NCBI GenBank assembly: GCA_963785815.1
Contig: CAWAWN010000001.1
Span: 682,001-746,000, forward strand
DNA: 64,000 nt
Origin: UBA4742 sp963785815
GTDB taxonomy: Bacteria; Actinomycetota; Acidimicrobiia; Acidimicrobiales; Acidimicrobilacustridaceae
Direction of reading: 5' to 3'
Below are positions 8,692 through 17,362 of this stretch, piece after piece. Each line of letters starts with the position of its first letter. Positions within the stretch are counted from its first letter, which is position 1. Both the position numbers and the translations under genes were made by a program. The notes under the pieces are model-generated. The model made no database searches. It was given only the letters and a program-made list of their open reading frames with translations, and had not been told where the DNA came from.

Positions 8692-9852
8692 TCAGCCCAG
8701 CCGGCGGAGGGCCCGGTCGAGGCGGTCGAGCTCGTCGTCGGCGGTCGTGACGTGGGGTGACACCCGCACCGAGGGCCCGAGGGCGCGGCGCTCGCCGTCG
8801 ATCGGGCTGCCGTTGGCCACGTTGGTCCACACGTTCACCCCTTCGGCCGCCAGCCGGGACCGCACCTGGGTCGGGTCGAGGTGGGCGTGGGTGAACGACA
8901 CGATGCCCCGCAGCGGCGCCGGGGCCACCAGGGTCAGACCGGGGATGGCCGTGACCAGGTCCACCACCCGCTGGGTGCGCTCGGCCACGTCCCGGGCCAC
9001 ATCGTCGACACCGGTGGCCAGCAGGTGCTGGGCCGCCGCGCCGAGCCCCAGGCGCAGCGCCACGCTGTGCTCGAACAGCTCGAAGCGGCCCGCCCCCGGA
9101 GCCGGCTCCACCCCGCCGGTGCTGACCGAGTCGGTCGAGGTCAGGTCGAGGGCCAGGGGCACCACCGTCTCGGCCAGGTCGGGCGCGACGTAGAGCAGGC
9201 CGGTACCGCGCGGGGCGCGCAGGAACTTGCGGCCCGGGGCGAAGGCCACCGATGCCCCCAGCTGGCCCACGTCGACGGGCAGCTGGCCCACGGACTGGCT
9301 GAGGTCGAGGGCCAGCGTGGCGTCGACGCCACAGCCGGCCAGGGCGACGCACGCCTCCTCGATCGGCGTGACCGTGCCCACGTGGGTGGGGACGTGCGTG
9401 ATGAGCACCAGGCGGGTGGTGTCGTCGACGACGTCGGCCAGACGGGCCGGGTCGACCGTGCCGTCGACCTGGGCCGGGGCCACCACGATCTGCAGGCCGC
9501 ACACCGACCGCAGCCGCACGAGCACGGCCCAGCTGCTCACGTAGGCGAACTGGTCGACCACGACCCGGTCGCCGGGGCCCCAGCCGTGGCTGAGGGCCAG
9601 GGCCCACACGATCGTCGACCAGGCGTGGGTGGCGCTCTCGACCAGCACCACGTCGTCGCCGGGCACGCCCAGGACCGCCCCCACCGCCTCCCGGCCCGCG
9701 GCCAGCTCGTCGGCCACCTGCTCACCCGCCTCGTAGCCGCCGATCTCGGCCTCGAGGTGCAGGTGAGCCGCCACCCGGTCGATCACGCCCGGCGCGGGCA
9801 GGGACGTGCCGGCGTGGTTGAAGTGGGCCGGTGGACGCGCCGCTGGGGTCAT
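8692..9852 (-). CDS. Class V aminotransferase-fold PLP enzyme
   Basis: PLP-dependent enzyme of the class V (NifS/EgtE-like) group, 386 residues from ATG 9852. Recognisable are the N-terminal FNHAGTSLP, the cofactor-contacting DLSQSVGQLPVDV, the PLP lysine in FAPGRKFLRAPRGTG, and C-terminal VRVSPHVTTADDELD. Segments such as HLEAEIGGYEA resemble EgtE of ergothioneine synthesis, but no other ergothioneine gene is nearby, so the substrate is left open. The start overlaps by four bases (ATGA) the end of the broken acyltransferase gene upstream, which suggests the two were once translated together. Confidence 0.85.
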   Translation of the reverse strand: MTPAARPPAHFNHAGTSLPAPGVIDRVAAHLHLEAEIGGYEAGEQVADELAAGREAVGAVLGVPGDDVVLVESATHAWSTIVWALALSHGWGPGDRVVVDQFAYVSSWAVLVRLRSVCGLQIVVAPAQVDGTVDPARLADVVDDTTRLVLITHVPTHVGTVTPIEEACVALAGCGVDATLALDLSQSVGQLPVDVGQLGASVAFAPGRKFLRAPRGTGLLYVAPDLAETVVPLALDLTSTDSVSTGGVEPAPGAGRFELFEHSVALRLGLGAAAQHLLATGVDDVARDVAERTQRVVDLVTAIPGLTLVAPAPLRGIVSFTHAHLDPTQVRSRLAAEGVNVWTNVANGSPIDGERRALGPSVRVSPHVTTADDELDRLDRALRRLG

Positions 9853-10543
9853 GCCCCCATGATGGGTGCCGACCCGGCCGCCTCCAAGCTCATTGGCGCC
9901 GCGCTCGGCCCGACCGGCCCGACCGGCCCGGGGCGGCCGGCTGATCCGAACCGCCGCTCGATGCACTGCCACGACGCCTCGGCGCACACCAGCGAAGCCA
10001 GCACCGCGCTGGCGATGCCGAGGAGACCGAACCCGGCCAGCCAGGTGAGCCAGACGTAGTGCCACAGGTACAGGCCGTAGGAACGGGACCCGAGGTAGCC
10101 CAGCACCCGGTGGCCGAGCAGGCGATGGATCCAACCTCGTTCGGCCATCACGACGCCCAGCACCAGGGCGGCGCCCATCCGGCGTGGGGGAACAGCGCCA
10201 CCACCACCAGCCACACGATGAGCAGTCCGGCCAACGCGGGGAGCAACCGCCGTCCCCGACGAGCGAAGAAGCGCCGGACGCGGATCGTGGGTTGCCGACC
10301 GGCCTCGCCCAGCAACCCCACCGTGACCAGGAACCCGCTGAGGGCCAGGAAGACGTACATGGCCACCTCGCCGAACTGCAGGTCGGCCAGCAGGCGGGTG
10401 TGGTCGATGAGGACCATCACGAAGGCGACGCCTCGCAGGCCGTCGAGCTGGGGCCGATGCCCGAGCCGACGGGCGGGCGGCGCCATCTCGGTGGTCGGGG
10501 CCGCGGGGCGCGGCTCGGCCGAGACATCGATCACCCCAGACAT
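9849..10543 (-). pseudogene. Acyltransferase family 3 gene, internally deleted and frameshifted
   Basis: The N-terminal part (from ATG 10543) reads RPQLDGLRGVAFVMVLIDHT, then GFLVTVGLL and RRFFARRGRRLLPALAG, typical of membrane acyltransferases (OafA/YrhL type) that modify cell-surface sugars. That frame stops at 10148. The C-terminal end continues in another frame with VLGYLGSRSYGLYLWHYVWL and stops at 9849. The middle of the family (several membrane helices and the 'WSL..EEQFY' region) is missing, about 150 residues. I read this as a deletion that also changed frame near 10150-10200. The end overlaps the aminotransferase start by four bases. Confidence 0.8.
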
Positions 10544-10647
10544 GTGCCCAGGGTCGGTTCCTCACATGCGAGGATTCTGTGCGCCGGCCAGGTCCTGCCC
10601 GAGAATGGGGCCGCCTCATGGGTCGGTGCGCGTCCGGACGCGCCTGG

Positions 10648-11364
10648 TCAGCCCACCACGATCAGCTCGTCGCCAACCTGAACACGCCCGGGTCGGAGCA
10701 CCTGGGCGCCCACGGCCAGGATGCCGGCCCGCTCGCGGTTGATGGTGCGCAGCACGTCGAGGTCGCGCTCGATGCCACCGGGCTGGGGGCGGGTGGTCAT
10801 GACGCAGCGCCCGATGGGAGCGGCCACCCGGACGACGACCTGGCCCAACTCGACGGTGGCACCCAGCAGGTCCTGCTCGTCGCCCTCGTCGACCAGCACG
10901 TTGGCTCGGAAGCGCCGAGGGTCCCAGTCACCGATCTGGGCCCGACTCAGCACGGACAGCTGCGCCTTGCCCCCGTCGTGGAAGGAGCCGTCGGGGCCGT
11001 CCCAGGCCACCCAGGCGCTGCCCGGCTCGTCCTCGAAGTCCACCGCGATCTCGTAGGTGCCATGGCGGTCCGCCTCGGCCCGCACCAGCGCGACCCGATG
11101 GCCCAACCAGTCCGACCGGGCCGCGTCGTCGCCCAGCTCGGGGCCGTCGTCGACCACGATGGAGGGTCGATCGCCCGGGCCCAGGCGGCTCTGCGCGAAG
11201 AGGAGCCGCGGCTCCCGACGAGCCGTCAGCACCTCGTTGGTCTCGACGTCGAGCAGGGCCCACTGCCGATCGCCGACGATGCCGTGACCGCCAACCTCAG
11301 CTGCCTCGAGCGGCTCGCCCTGGGTCGACTTGACCGGGCAGCGCCAGAGGTCGGTGATGCGCAT
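10648..11364 (-). CDS. MOSC domain protein
   Basis: Molybdenum-cofactor sulfurase C-terminal (MOSC) family, 238 residues. An N-terminal MOSC beta-barrel (MRITDLWRCPVKSTQGE, GIVGDRQWALLD) is followed by the MOSC domain, with the conserved cysteine in PIGRCVMTTRPQPGG. Such proteins bind molybdenum cofactor and reduce N-hydroxylated compounds or transfer sulfur. No other molybdenum gene is nearby, so the exact reaction is not deducible. Confidence 0.88.
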   Translation of the reverse strand: MRITDLWRCPVKSTQGEPLEAAEVGGHGIVGDRQWALLDVETNEVLTARREPRLLFAQSRLGPGDRPSIVVDDGPELGDDAARSDWLGHRVALVRAEADRHGTYEIAVDFEDEPGSAWVAWDGPDGSFHDGGKAQLSVLSRAQIGDWDPRRFRANVLVDEGDEQDLLGATVELGQVVVRVAAPIGRCVMTTRPQPGGIERDLDVLRTINRERAGILAVGAQVLRPGRVQVGDELIVVG

Positions 11365-11391
11365 CGGCCCGAGGCTACGGCCGCGGCCGGT

Positions 11392-11814
11392 TCAGCCGCG
11401 GACCATGCCGTAGGCGTGGTCAGGACGCAGGCGCACGACGGTGCGGCGATCGTCGACCATGGCCCGGCGGTAGTCGTCCCAGTCGTCGTGGGTGCCGCCC
11501 ACGGCGCGGTACAACTCGATCAACTCGTCGACGGTGGCGTCGTCGCGGGCCGCGGCCACCGGCGCCAGCTCGGCTGGGCCCTCGAGGACGGCGTAGCCGT
11601 AGAAGTCGTCCTGGCTGACGTGCAGCGCGGCCCACGGTGTGCGCACCAGGTTGTGGTACTTGGCCCGGGCGGCGGTGATGGAGATGCGGATGGTGCCACC
11701 CGCGTCGACCGCGTAGACGATGTTGGACAGCTGCGGGCGCCCGTTGGCGCGCTGGGTGACGAGCACGCCCTGGCGGTGGGCGCGGGCGAAGGCGATGGCG
11801 TCGGTCAGGTCCAT
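11392..11814 (-). CDS. PPOX-class, probably F420-dependent oxidoreductase
   Basis: Split beta-barrel flavin/F420-binding protein of about 140 residues. Family features are ARAHRQGVLVTQRANGRPQLS near the start, then SITAARAKYHNLVRTP, and the acidic middle DDATVDELIELYRAVGG typical of the Rv1155/TIGR03618-like F420 group. I prefer ATG 11814 over the TTG 12 bases upstream. An F420 user fits this lineage; the LLM enzyme at 17.7 kb is another. The substrate is unknown. Confidence 0.85.
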   Translation of the reverse strand: MDLTDAIAFARAHRQGVLVTQRANGRPQLSNIVYAVDAGGTIRISITAARAKYHNLVRTPWAALHVSQDDFYGYAVLEGPAELAPVAAARDDATVDELIELYRAVGGTHDDWDDYRRAMVDDRRTVVRLRPDHAYGMVRG

Positions 11815-11875
11815 GCCCGTGTGCAACGACCGTGTGCTCGGATTGTTCCTCGGCCAGCCGTGGCCGACAGCCGGG

Positions 11876-12391
11876 TCACACGTCGAACACCGACCAGCAG
11901 ATCTCGTTGCGGAGCCGCTGGTCGTCGAGCACCAGGTCGCGGATGGCGTCCGGGAGCCGGTCGCGCTGCCAGGCGCACTCGAGCTGTCCGGCGCGCGCCG
12001 CCCGGTCGGCCGAGCTCGAGGCCTGCACCGCCTTGATGGCGTACGCGGCGGCGCCCAGCTCGTGGGCGGCGACGTGGGCGACCACCGCGGCCTGTCCGGC
12101 CGCGAAGGCGGCGTGACGGGGCGCGCCGCGCCAGGCCCGGGCCGCAGCCATGGCGCGGCCCCCGGCCGAGCGGGACTGCGTCATCGTGATCTCCCCCCGG
12201 GTCCAGGCCCGGACCTGCTCGATGGCGTGGCGCGGCCGTGGGTCCGATGGCTGGGGCGACTCGAAGAGGGGCAGCACGTGCTGCGCACAGGCGGCCGCCC
12301 AGAGGGCCAGGAGGTGGTGGTCGGCGTCCGTGAGCGATCCCCCGCGGCGGATGGTGATGAACCGCGGGTCGCGGACCTTGGGGAGGATCAC
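11876..12391 (-). CDS. Imm-5-like putative immunity protein
   Basis: 171-residue, alanine-rich helical protein matching the family annotated 'putative immunity protein' (Imm-5-like). Family marks are RDPRFITIRRGGSLTDADH at the start, the DPRPRHAIEQVRAW helix, and LGAAAYAIKAVQA near the end with RLPDAIRDLVL. In polymorphic-toxin loci such proteins neutralise a toxin; here no toxin gene is adjacent, so it is an orphan. The name comes from family recognition, not from context. Confidence 0.75.
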   Translation of the reverse strand: MILPKVRDPRFITIRRGGSLTDADHHLLALWAAACAQHVLPLFESPQPSDPRPRHAIEQVRAWTRGEITMTQSRSAGGRAMAAARAWRGAPRHAAFAAGQAAVVAHVAAHELGAAAYAIKAVQASSSADRAARAGQLECAWQRDRLPDAIRDLVLDDQRLRNEICWSVFDV

Positions 12392-12448
12392 CCTGCCACG
12401 CTATGGATGGGATGGCCCGGTCAGCGGACTTGTAGGGTGGCGTCCCGC

Positions 12449-12526
12449 CGGGGTGTAGCGCAGCTTGGTTAGCGCGCCTGCTTTGGGAGCAGGAGGCCGG
12501 GAGTTCGAATCTCCCCACCCCGACCA
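12449..12526 (+). tRNA. tRNA-Pro(TGG)
   Basis: Complete cloverleaf: acceptor CGGGGTG pairs with CACCCCG, the anticodon loop TTTGGGA sits between CCTGC and GCAGG, T-arm GGGAG-TTCGAAT-CTCCC, and an encoded CCA end. Anticodon TGG reads CCA/CCG proline codons. The minus-strand gene 12469-12819 runs into its antisense. Confidence 0.97.
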
Positions 12527-12819
12527 GTCTGCCCGATGAGCCGCTTGTACTCGGCTCTGGCGTCCTCATCGACGTGAACCGATCCGCGCCCGGCCCAGTG
12601 ACGATCGCGGCCGTCTCGTTTGACTCCCGATACCCAGTACCGGTCGCCAGTATCCACGTCGACATGGTTGGCCGACCACAGCCCCGGTGTTCGTCGAAGA
12701 GTCAGACCGCGGTAGTAGATCGAGCGGCCTGACTTCGAGAACTTGACCCACCCGATCCACGCGGGGCCATCGTCGTTGTGACCCGACTTGAGCTCGACGT
12801 ACCGCACCGCTGGCTTCAT
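12469..12819 (-). CDS. Small conserved protein, C-terminus reads through antisense tRNA-Pro
   Basis: 116-residue reading frame from ATG 12819. The N-terminal part (RYVELKSGHNDDGPAWIGWV, YYRGLTLRRTPG, GDRYWVSGVKRDGRDRHW) belongs to a small actinobacterial family of unknown role that is often mislabelled as DXP synthase. The last 20 or so residues (GGEIRTPGLLLPKQAR) are merely the antisense of the tRNA-Pro gene, so the natural stop codon appears to have been lost. Either the tail is tolerated or the gene is damaged. Confidence 0.6.
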   Translation of the reverse strand: MKPAVRYVELKSGHNDDGPAWIGWVKFSKSGRSIYYRGLTLRRTPGLWSANHVDVDTGDRYWVSGVKRDGRDRHWAGRGSVHVDEDARAEYKRLIGQTGRGGEIRTPGLLLPKQAR

Positions 12820-12961
12820 GCCGCAATGGTCGCGCCTCTCCAATTGGGCACCCCCCAATTGGAGACCCCAGCTCCGCGAGCCGAACGAATCAGGCACCTC
12901 GGCTCAGAGAGCTTGGGTCGGCCGGACGGCCCTTGACGGCCCTTGCCATAGGCTGTGGCCA

Positions 12962-13366
12962 ATGGCGCAGCGGGTGACGGGCGTGGACGAACCATCGTGG
13001 CCTGACCTACGGGAGCCCGCGTGGCCGCGCAAGGGCGGATGGTGGGCGTGGGGCCTGGCAGCCGCGGTGGTGCTCGCTGGCTGCCTCGCCTTCGGGGTCC
13101 ATTCACTTGTAGAGCGCTCACCGACGAGATGCGCTGGCATCGAGATCGATCTTGCCGACGGCGCGCACGACGCAGCGCCGTCGCCCCAAGCGGCCGTCGA
13201 CCAGTTCGCCCGGACGCTCCAGGGTCGGGAGCTCCCGAGAAGCGGTTGGAGTATCGGCAACGGAAACACGCTGCACAGCGGACGATGGGAGGTCACTGTG
13301 TCGCTGCTGGGCGATGGGACCTACATCGTCACCGAGGCAACGAACTGCGGAACCCTGCACTCCTAG
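12962..13366 (+). CDS. Hypothetical single-pass membrane protein
   Basis: 134 residues from ATG 12962: a hydrophilic, tryptophan-rich start, one transmembrane helix (GWWAWGLAAAVVLAGCLAF, about residues 27-45), then a 90-residue outer domain with two cysteines and a TYIVTEATNCG end. I do not recognise the family. No clear ribosome-binding site precedes the chosen start; the reading frame extends further upstream but has a low-complexity, non-coding look there. Confidence 0.5.
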   Translation: MAQRVTGVDEPSWPDLREPAWPRKGGWWAWGLAAAVVLAGCLAFGVHSLVERSPTRCAGIEIDLADGAHDAAPSPQAAVDQFARTLQGRELPRSGWSIGNGNTLHSGRWEVTVSLLGDGTYIVTEATNCGTLHS

Positions 13367-13531
13367 GCCCGAGCGCCGAGTCAATCAGCAGGACCTTGCC
13401 GGGCGCACGAACGGCAGTGAGCAGGTGCTCGTCAAACCCCGCAGCTCGGGATCAATTCGAAGGCGCCTCGAGTGCGCGGGCGGGTAGGAGCCGACCGAAC
13501 AACAACCACGACCAGGAGTGAGGTGGACGAG

Positions 13532-14536
13532 ATGGTCGAGCGAAACGTTGCTGTGGTCACCGGCGCGTCAGCCGGCGTCGGTCGTGCGGTCGCGGTGGAG
13601 CTGGCCTCAGCGGGCTTCGACGTGGGGCTCGTGGCCCGGGGTCCGGCCGGGCTCGAGGCCGCCGCCGACGAGGTCAAGCGATGCGGCGGGCGAGCCGTGA
13701 GCTTTCCCACCGATGTGTCCGACCCCGCGGCGGTCGCCGAGGCGGCACGCCTCGCCGAGGAGGAGCTCGGCCCCATCGACGTGTGGGTCAACGACGCCAT
13801 GACCACCTGCTTCGCACCCGTGTCCGACATCGAGCCCGACGACTTCCGTCGGGCGGTCGAGGTGACCTTCCTGGGCCAGGTGTGGGGCACCATGGCCGCC
13901 TTGGAGCGGATGCGGCCCCGTGATCACGGCCACATCGTCAACGTCGGCTCGGCCCTCGCCTTCATGGGCATCCCGCTCCAGTCGGCCTACTGCGCGGCCA
14001 AGTTCGCTTGTCGGGGGTTCTTCGAGTCGACCCGCGCCGAGCTGGCCCACGACCACAGCCACGTACGGCTGTCGATGGTCCACCTCCCGGCGGTCAACAC
14101 ACCGCAGTTCAACTGGTGCAAGACCACGCTCGACCACCACCCTCAGCCCGTTCCACCCATCTACCAGCCCGAGACGGCCGCCCGGGCCATCGTCGAGGTC
14201 GCGCTCGACGGCCGCCGGTCCAAGGTGCTCGGCTCGTGGAACAAGCTGCTCGTGGCGGCCGGCCAGGTCGCCCCTGGCCTGGCCGGCCAATACGCAGCGC
14301 GCGGCGCGTGGGACAGCCAGCTCACCCCTGAGCCCATCGACCCCGACCGTCGCCACAACCTGCGCGAACCGGTCGACGACGACCACGACGCCGGCGCCCA
14401 CGGCGACTTCGACGACCGAGCGGGCGGGTTCCTCGACCCGAGCTTCCTCAAGTCGCTGCCCCGGGCGGCGCTGACCTTCGCCCAGGCCGCCGGCGCCACG
14501 GTGAGGGACCGGCCCTCCCCCGCCACTCGGCTGTAG
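13532..14536 (+). CDS. Short-chain dehydrogenase/reductase
   Basis: NAD(P)-dependent oxidoreductase with the Rossmann glycine motif TGASAGVGRA, the serine in HIVNVGSALAF and the YCAAK catalytic pair. At 334 residues it is longer than a standard 250-residue SDR; the extra C-terminal part is basic and acidic in turn (REPVDDDHDAGAHGDFDD) and resembles the 'SDR with DUF' forms seen in actinobacteria. AGGAG lies 14 bases before ATG 13532; GTG 13523 is a possible alternative with better spacing. First gene of an overlapping four-gene operon ending in a GH15 enzyme. Confidence 0.9.
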   Translation: MVERNVAVVTGASAGVGRAVAVELASAGFDVGLVARGPAGLEAAADEVKRCGGRAVSFPTDVSDPAAVAEAARLAEEELGPIDVWVNDAMTTCFAPVSDIEPDDFRRAVEVTFLGQVWGTMAALERMRPRDHGHIVNVGSALAFMGIPLQSAYCAAKFACRGFFESTRAELAHDHSHVRLSMVHLPAVNTPQFNWCKTTLDHHPQPVPPIYQPETAARAIVEVALDGRRSKVLGSWNKLLVAAGQVAPGLAGQYAARGAWDSQLTPEPIDPDRRHNLREPVDDDHDAGAHGDFDDRAGGFLDPSFLKSLPRAALTFAQAAGATVRDRPSPATRL

Positions 14537-14943
14537 TGGCGGACAGCATCTCGACGAGCCGCCTGCCTGCGCTCTGCATCCTGCGGCTGGGTTGGGGGAT
14601 GGCCCTGATGGCCCTCCCCGATGCCGTGCTGCGCAAAGCGGGCACCGATCTCGGCCACGACCCGTTCTCACGAACCGTCGTCCGAGCCCTGGGTCTGCGG
14701 CAGGCCAGCCAGGCCGTCCTCACCCTGGCGTTGGCGCCCGGTCGACCCGGCCCCGTGCTCGGGCTCGGCCTGCTGGCCGACCTGAGCCACGGGGTCAGCG
14801 ACGTGCTGGTCAGCGCTCGCCCGGGCCGATGGCAACGCGCCGCGGCCATCGATGCCGCCCTCGCCGGTGCCTTCGTCCTGGCCGACCTCGAGATGGGCCG
14901 AGCCGCCCACGACACCACCGCTGATCGAGGCGCGCCGTCGTGA
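14536..14943 (+). CDS. Hypothetical membrane protein
   Basis: 135 residues starting with GTG that shares one base with the SDR stop (TAGTG). Three or four hydrophobic stretches (around LCILRLGWGMALMALPDAVL, GLRQASQAVLTLALA and AAIDAALAGAFVLADLEM) suggest a small integral membrane protein. Family not recognised; tight coupling to the SDR and the HPP protein suggests a joint role. Confidence 0.7.
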   Translation: MADSISTSRLPALCILRLGWGMALMALPDAVLRKAGTDLGHDPFSRTVVRALGLRQASQAVLTLALAPGRPGPVLGLGLLADLSHGVSDVLVSARPGRWQRAAAIDAALAGAFVLADLEMGRAAHDTTADRGAPS

Positions 14944-15551
14944 CGGCCGGCCCGGAGCGAGATCATCCTGTCGGCCCTCGGTTGGGGGCACCTGGTCCGA
15001 GCCTGCGCCTGGTCGTGGCTGCCCGCTACCTGGCGATGACGCTCGTGCTGGTCGGGGCCGTCGGCCTGGCCGGTCATTGGCTGGCCTGGCCGCTGCTCAC
15101 CAGCACGGTGGGCCCGACCGCCTACCTGTTCGCTGCCCATCCCGAGTCGGAGTACTCGCGGTTGCGCAACGCACTGATCGGGCACACCGTCGGGCTGGGT
15201 GCCGGCTTCGGCGCACTGGTGGCCTTCGGGCTGCTCCACCAGGCCTCGGTGAGCACGACCGGCGCTCCGACCTGGGCGCAGACCGCGGCGGCGGCCCTGT
15301 CGGTCGGGGCGACGGTCGCCGTGCTCGAGGTGTTGGGCACGCATCACGCGCCGGCGGCGGCCACGGCGCTGCTCGTGGCGACGGGCCTCGCCAAGCCGGG
15401 TGCCCCGCTGGTCGGGCTGGTGATGGGGCTGGCCATCGTCATCGCCGTCGGACCCCTCCTCGGCCGGCTCCCGGGTGGCCGGCGAGCGACCGAGGTGAAC
15501 CAGCGCGCGCTCGCCCGGGCCGACCTGCACCGGCGGGCCGGAGCATCGTGA
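14940..15551 (+). CDS. HPP family integral membrane protein
   Basis: 203 residues with four predicted helices. The segments TSTVGPTAYLFAAHPESE, NALIGHTVGLGAG and HHAPAAATALLVATG match the HPP family, whose members include a chloroplast nitrite carrier; the substrate here is unknown. GTG start overlaps the preceding stop by four bases (GTGA), and its own stop overlaps the GH15 start. Confidence 0.8.
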   Translation: MTAGPERDHPVGPRLGAPGPSLRLVVAARYLAMTLVLVGAVGLAGHWLAWPLLTSTVGPTAYLFAAHPESEYSRLRNALIGHTVGLGAGFGALVAFGLLHQASVSTTGAPTWAQTAAAALSVGATVAVLEVLGTHHAPAAATALLVATGLAKPGAPLVGLVMGLAIVIAVGPLLGRLPGGRRATEVNQRALARADLHRRAGAS

Positions 15552-17347
15552 GCCCCGACCGCTCCGACGGCTACGCGCCGATCGAGGACTACGCCGTCCT
15601 CGGAGACGGCCGAACGGTGGCGTTGCTGGCCCTGGACGGTCGCGTGGACTGGTGGCCGCTGCCGGCCCTCGACTCGCCGCCGGTGGTGTCGGGTCTGCTG
15701 GACCCCGTCGCCGGCGGGCACCTCGCCCTGGCCCCGGTCGACCAGTGCGGGGTCTCTCGCCGCTACCTGCCGGACACCAACGTCGTCGAGACCACCTACA
15801 CGACCGCCACCGGCACGGCTCGGATCGTGGCTGCCCTCAACGTGGGCACGGCCGGTCGCCTCCCATGGACCGAGCTGGCGCAGCGGGTCGACATCGTGAG
15901 CGGGTCCGTCGACCTGGCCTGGCGCTTCCAGCCCGGAGACCGCTTCGGCCGAGCCAACCCGTGGGTGGTCGACCGCCACGGCACGCCCGTGATCCGAATC
16001 GAGGACCAGAGCCTGGGCGTGATCCTCGACGGGTTCCCGCCGGCGACCGTCGACCCACACGCAGCGTCGGGCCACGCCCGGTTCCAGGAAGGGGCCCGCG
16101 GCCTGCTGGCCGTGGTGGCCACCGACGCCGAGCCGCTCTTCCTGCCCAGCTCCGCCGCCATCCAGCACCGACTGGACCGGACCATCGCGGCCTGGCGGAG
16201 CTGGAGCGATCTGATGAGCCCAGCGGGCTGCTGGGACGGTCCTGTCCGCCGGTCGGCGCTGGTGCTCAAGGCGTTGCTGGCCGAGCACTCCGGGGCCATC
16301 GCCGCGGCCGCGACCACCTCGCTGCCCGAACGGGTCGGAGGCGACAAGAACTGGGACTACCGCTTCGCCTGGACCCGGGACTCGTCCTTCGTCCTCGACG
16401 CCCTGCTGCACCTGGGCCTGCACGAGGAGGTCCACGCGGCGGTCTCCTGGCTCCTCGACGCCGTGCGGCGCAACGGCGGCGACCTGCACGTCTTCTACGC
16501 CCTCGACGGGGCCACGGCCGACCACGAGACCGATCTCGACTGCCCCGGTTGGCGCCACAGCCGGCCGGCCCGATCGGGGAACGCGGCGTCTGACCAGCTG
16601 CAGCTCGGGACCTACGGCGATCTCCTCGACACCATCGGCCGCTATTGCGCCGAAGGCCACCTGCTGGACCTGGCCACCGCCAGGATGCTGGCCGACCTCG
16701 CGGACCGCTGCTGCGATCGATGGCGGTGCCGGGACTCGGGGATCTGGGAGCTCGAGGAGCGTCGCCACTACACGAGCTCGAAGATCGGGTGCTGGGTCGC
16801 TCTCGAACGCGCCGTGCACCTGGCCGAGACGGGCCAGATCCCTGACCGGCGGATCGAGCGCTGGCGAGCAGGCGCCGAGGAGATCCGGGACTGGGTCGAC
16901 ACCCACTGCTGGTCTGAGGCCAAGCAGGCCTACACGTTCCACGCCGACACCGAAGACCTCGATGCGGCCGTGCTGCTGGCCGGCCGGACCGGCTTCGACC
17001 GGGGCCCACGGCTGGCCACGACCATCGAGGCCGTGGCCGACGAGCTCGGGGTGGGTCCGCTCCTCTACCGCTACACCGGGATGGCCGCCGAGGAGGGCGC
17101 CTTCGTGGCCTGCAGCTTCTGGATGGTCGACGCGCTGGCCCGCACCGGCCAGCTGCAACGGGCCCGACGGCTCATGGCGCAACTGCTGGCGCTGGCCAAC
17201 GGGGTGGGGCTCTACTCCGAGCAGATCGACCCGGCCACCGGAGCCTTCCTGGGCAACCTGCCCCAGGCGCTGTCGCACCTCGCCCTCATCAACGCCGCGT
17301 TCACCCTCGAACACGCGACCGAGCCGGTGGCACCGCCGTCCGGTTGA
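15548..17347 (+). CDS. Glycoside hydrolase family 15 protein (trehalase/glucoamylase-like)
   Basis: 599 residues from GTG 15548, overlapping the HPP stop by four bases. N-terminal beta-sandwich (APIEDYAVLGDGRTVALLAL; VDWWPLPALDSPPVVSGLLD), then the (alpha/alpha)6 barrel with NWDYRFAWTRDSSFVLDALL, the first acid in the DSGIWELEERRHYTSSK region and the second in EQIDPATGAFLGNLPQALSH. This architecture is shared by actinobacterial trehalases and alpha-glucan hydrolases; there is no signal peptide, so it acts in the cytoplasm. It could degrade trehalose or isomalto-sugars; sequence alone does not decide. Confidence 0.92.
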   Translation: MSPDRSDGYAPIEDYAVLGDGRTVALLALDGRVDWWPLPALDSPPVVSGLLDPVAGGHLALAPVDQCGVSRRYLPDTNVVETTYTTATGTARIVAALNVGTAGRLPWTELAQRVDIVSGSVDLAWRFQPGDRFGRANPWVVDRHGTPVIRIEDQSLGVILDGFPPATVDPHAASGHARFQEGARGLLAVVATDAEPLFLPSSAAIQHRLDRTIAAWRSWSDLMSPAGCWDGPVRRSALVLKALLAEHSGAIAAAATTSLPERVGGDKNWDYRFAWTRDSSFVLDALLHLGLHEEVHAAVSWLLDAVRRNGGDLHVFYALDGATADHETDLDCPGWRHSRPARSGNAASDQLQLGTYGDLLDTIGRYCAEGHLLDLATARMLADLADRCCDRWRCRDSGIWELEERRHYTSSKIGCWVALERAVHLAETGQIPDRRIERWRAGAEEIRDWVDTHCWSEAKQAYTFHADTEDLDAAVLLAGRTGFDRGPRLATTIEAVADELGVGPLLYRYTGMAAEEGAFVACSFWMVDALARTGQLQRARRLMAQLLALANGVGLYSEQIDPATGAFLGNLPQALSHLALINAAFTLEHATEPVAPPSG

Positions 17348-17362
17348 CCGGGGGTTGGTTCG

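Noticed and set aside
7172..9607. 811-codon minus-strand frame that includes trigger factor
   Set aside because: Only the last 484 codons are trigger factor; the first part is Arg/Pro/Gly-rich and lies over the aminotransferase gene in another frame.
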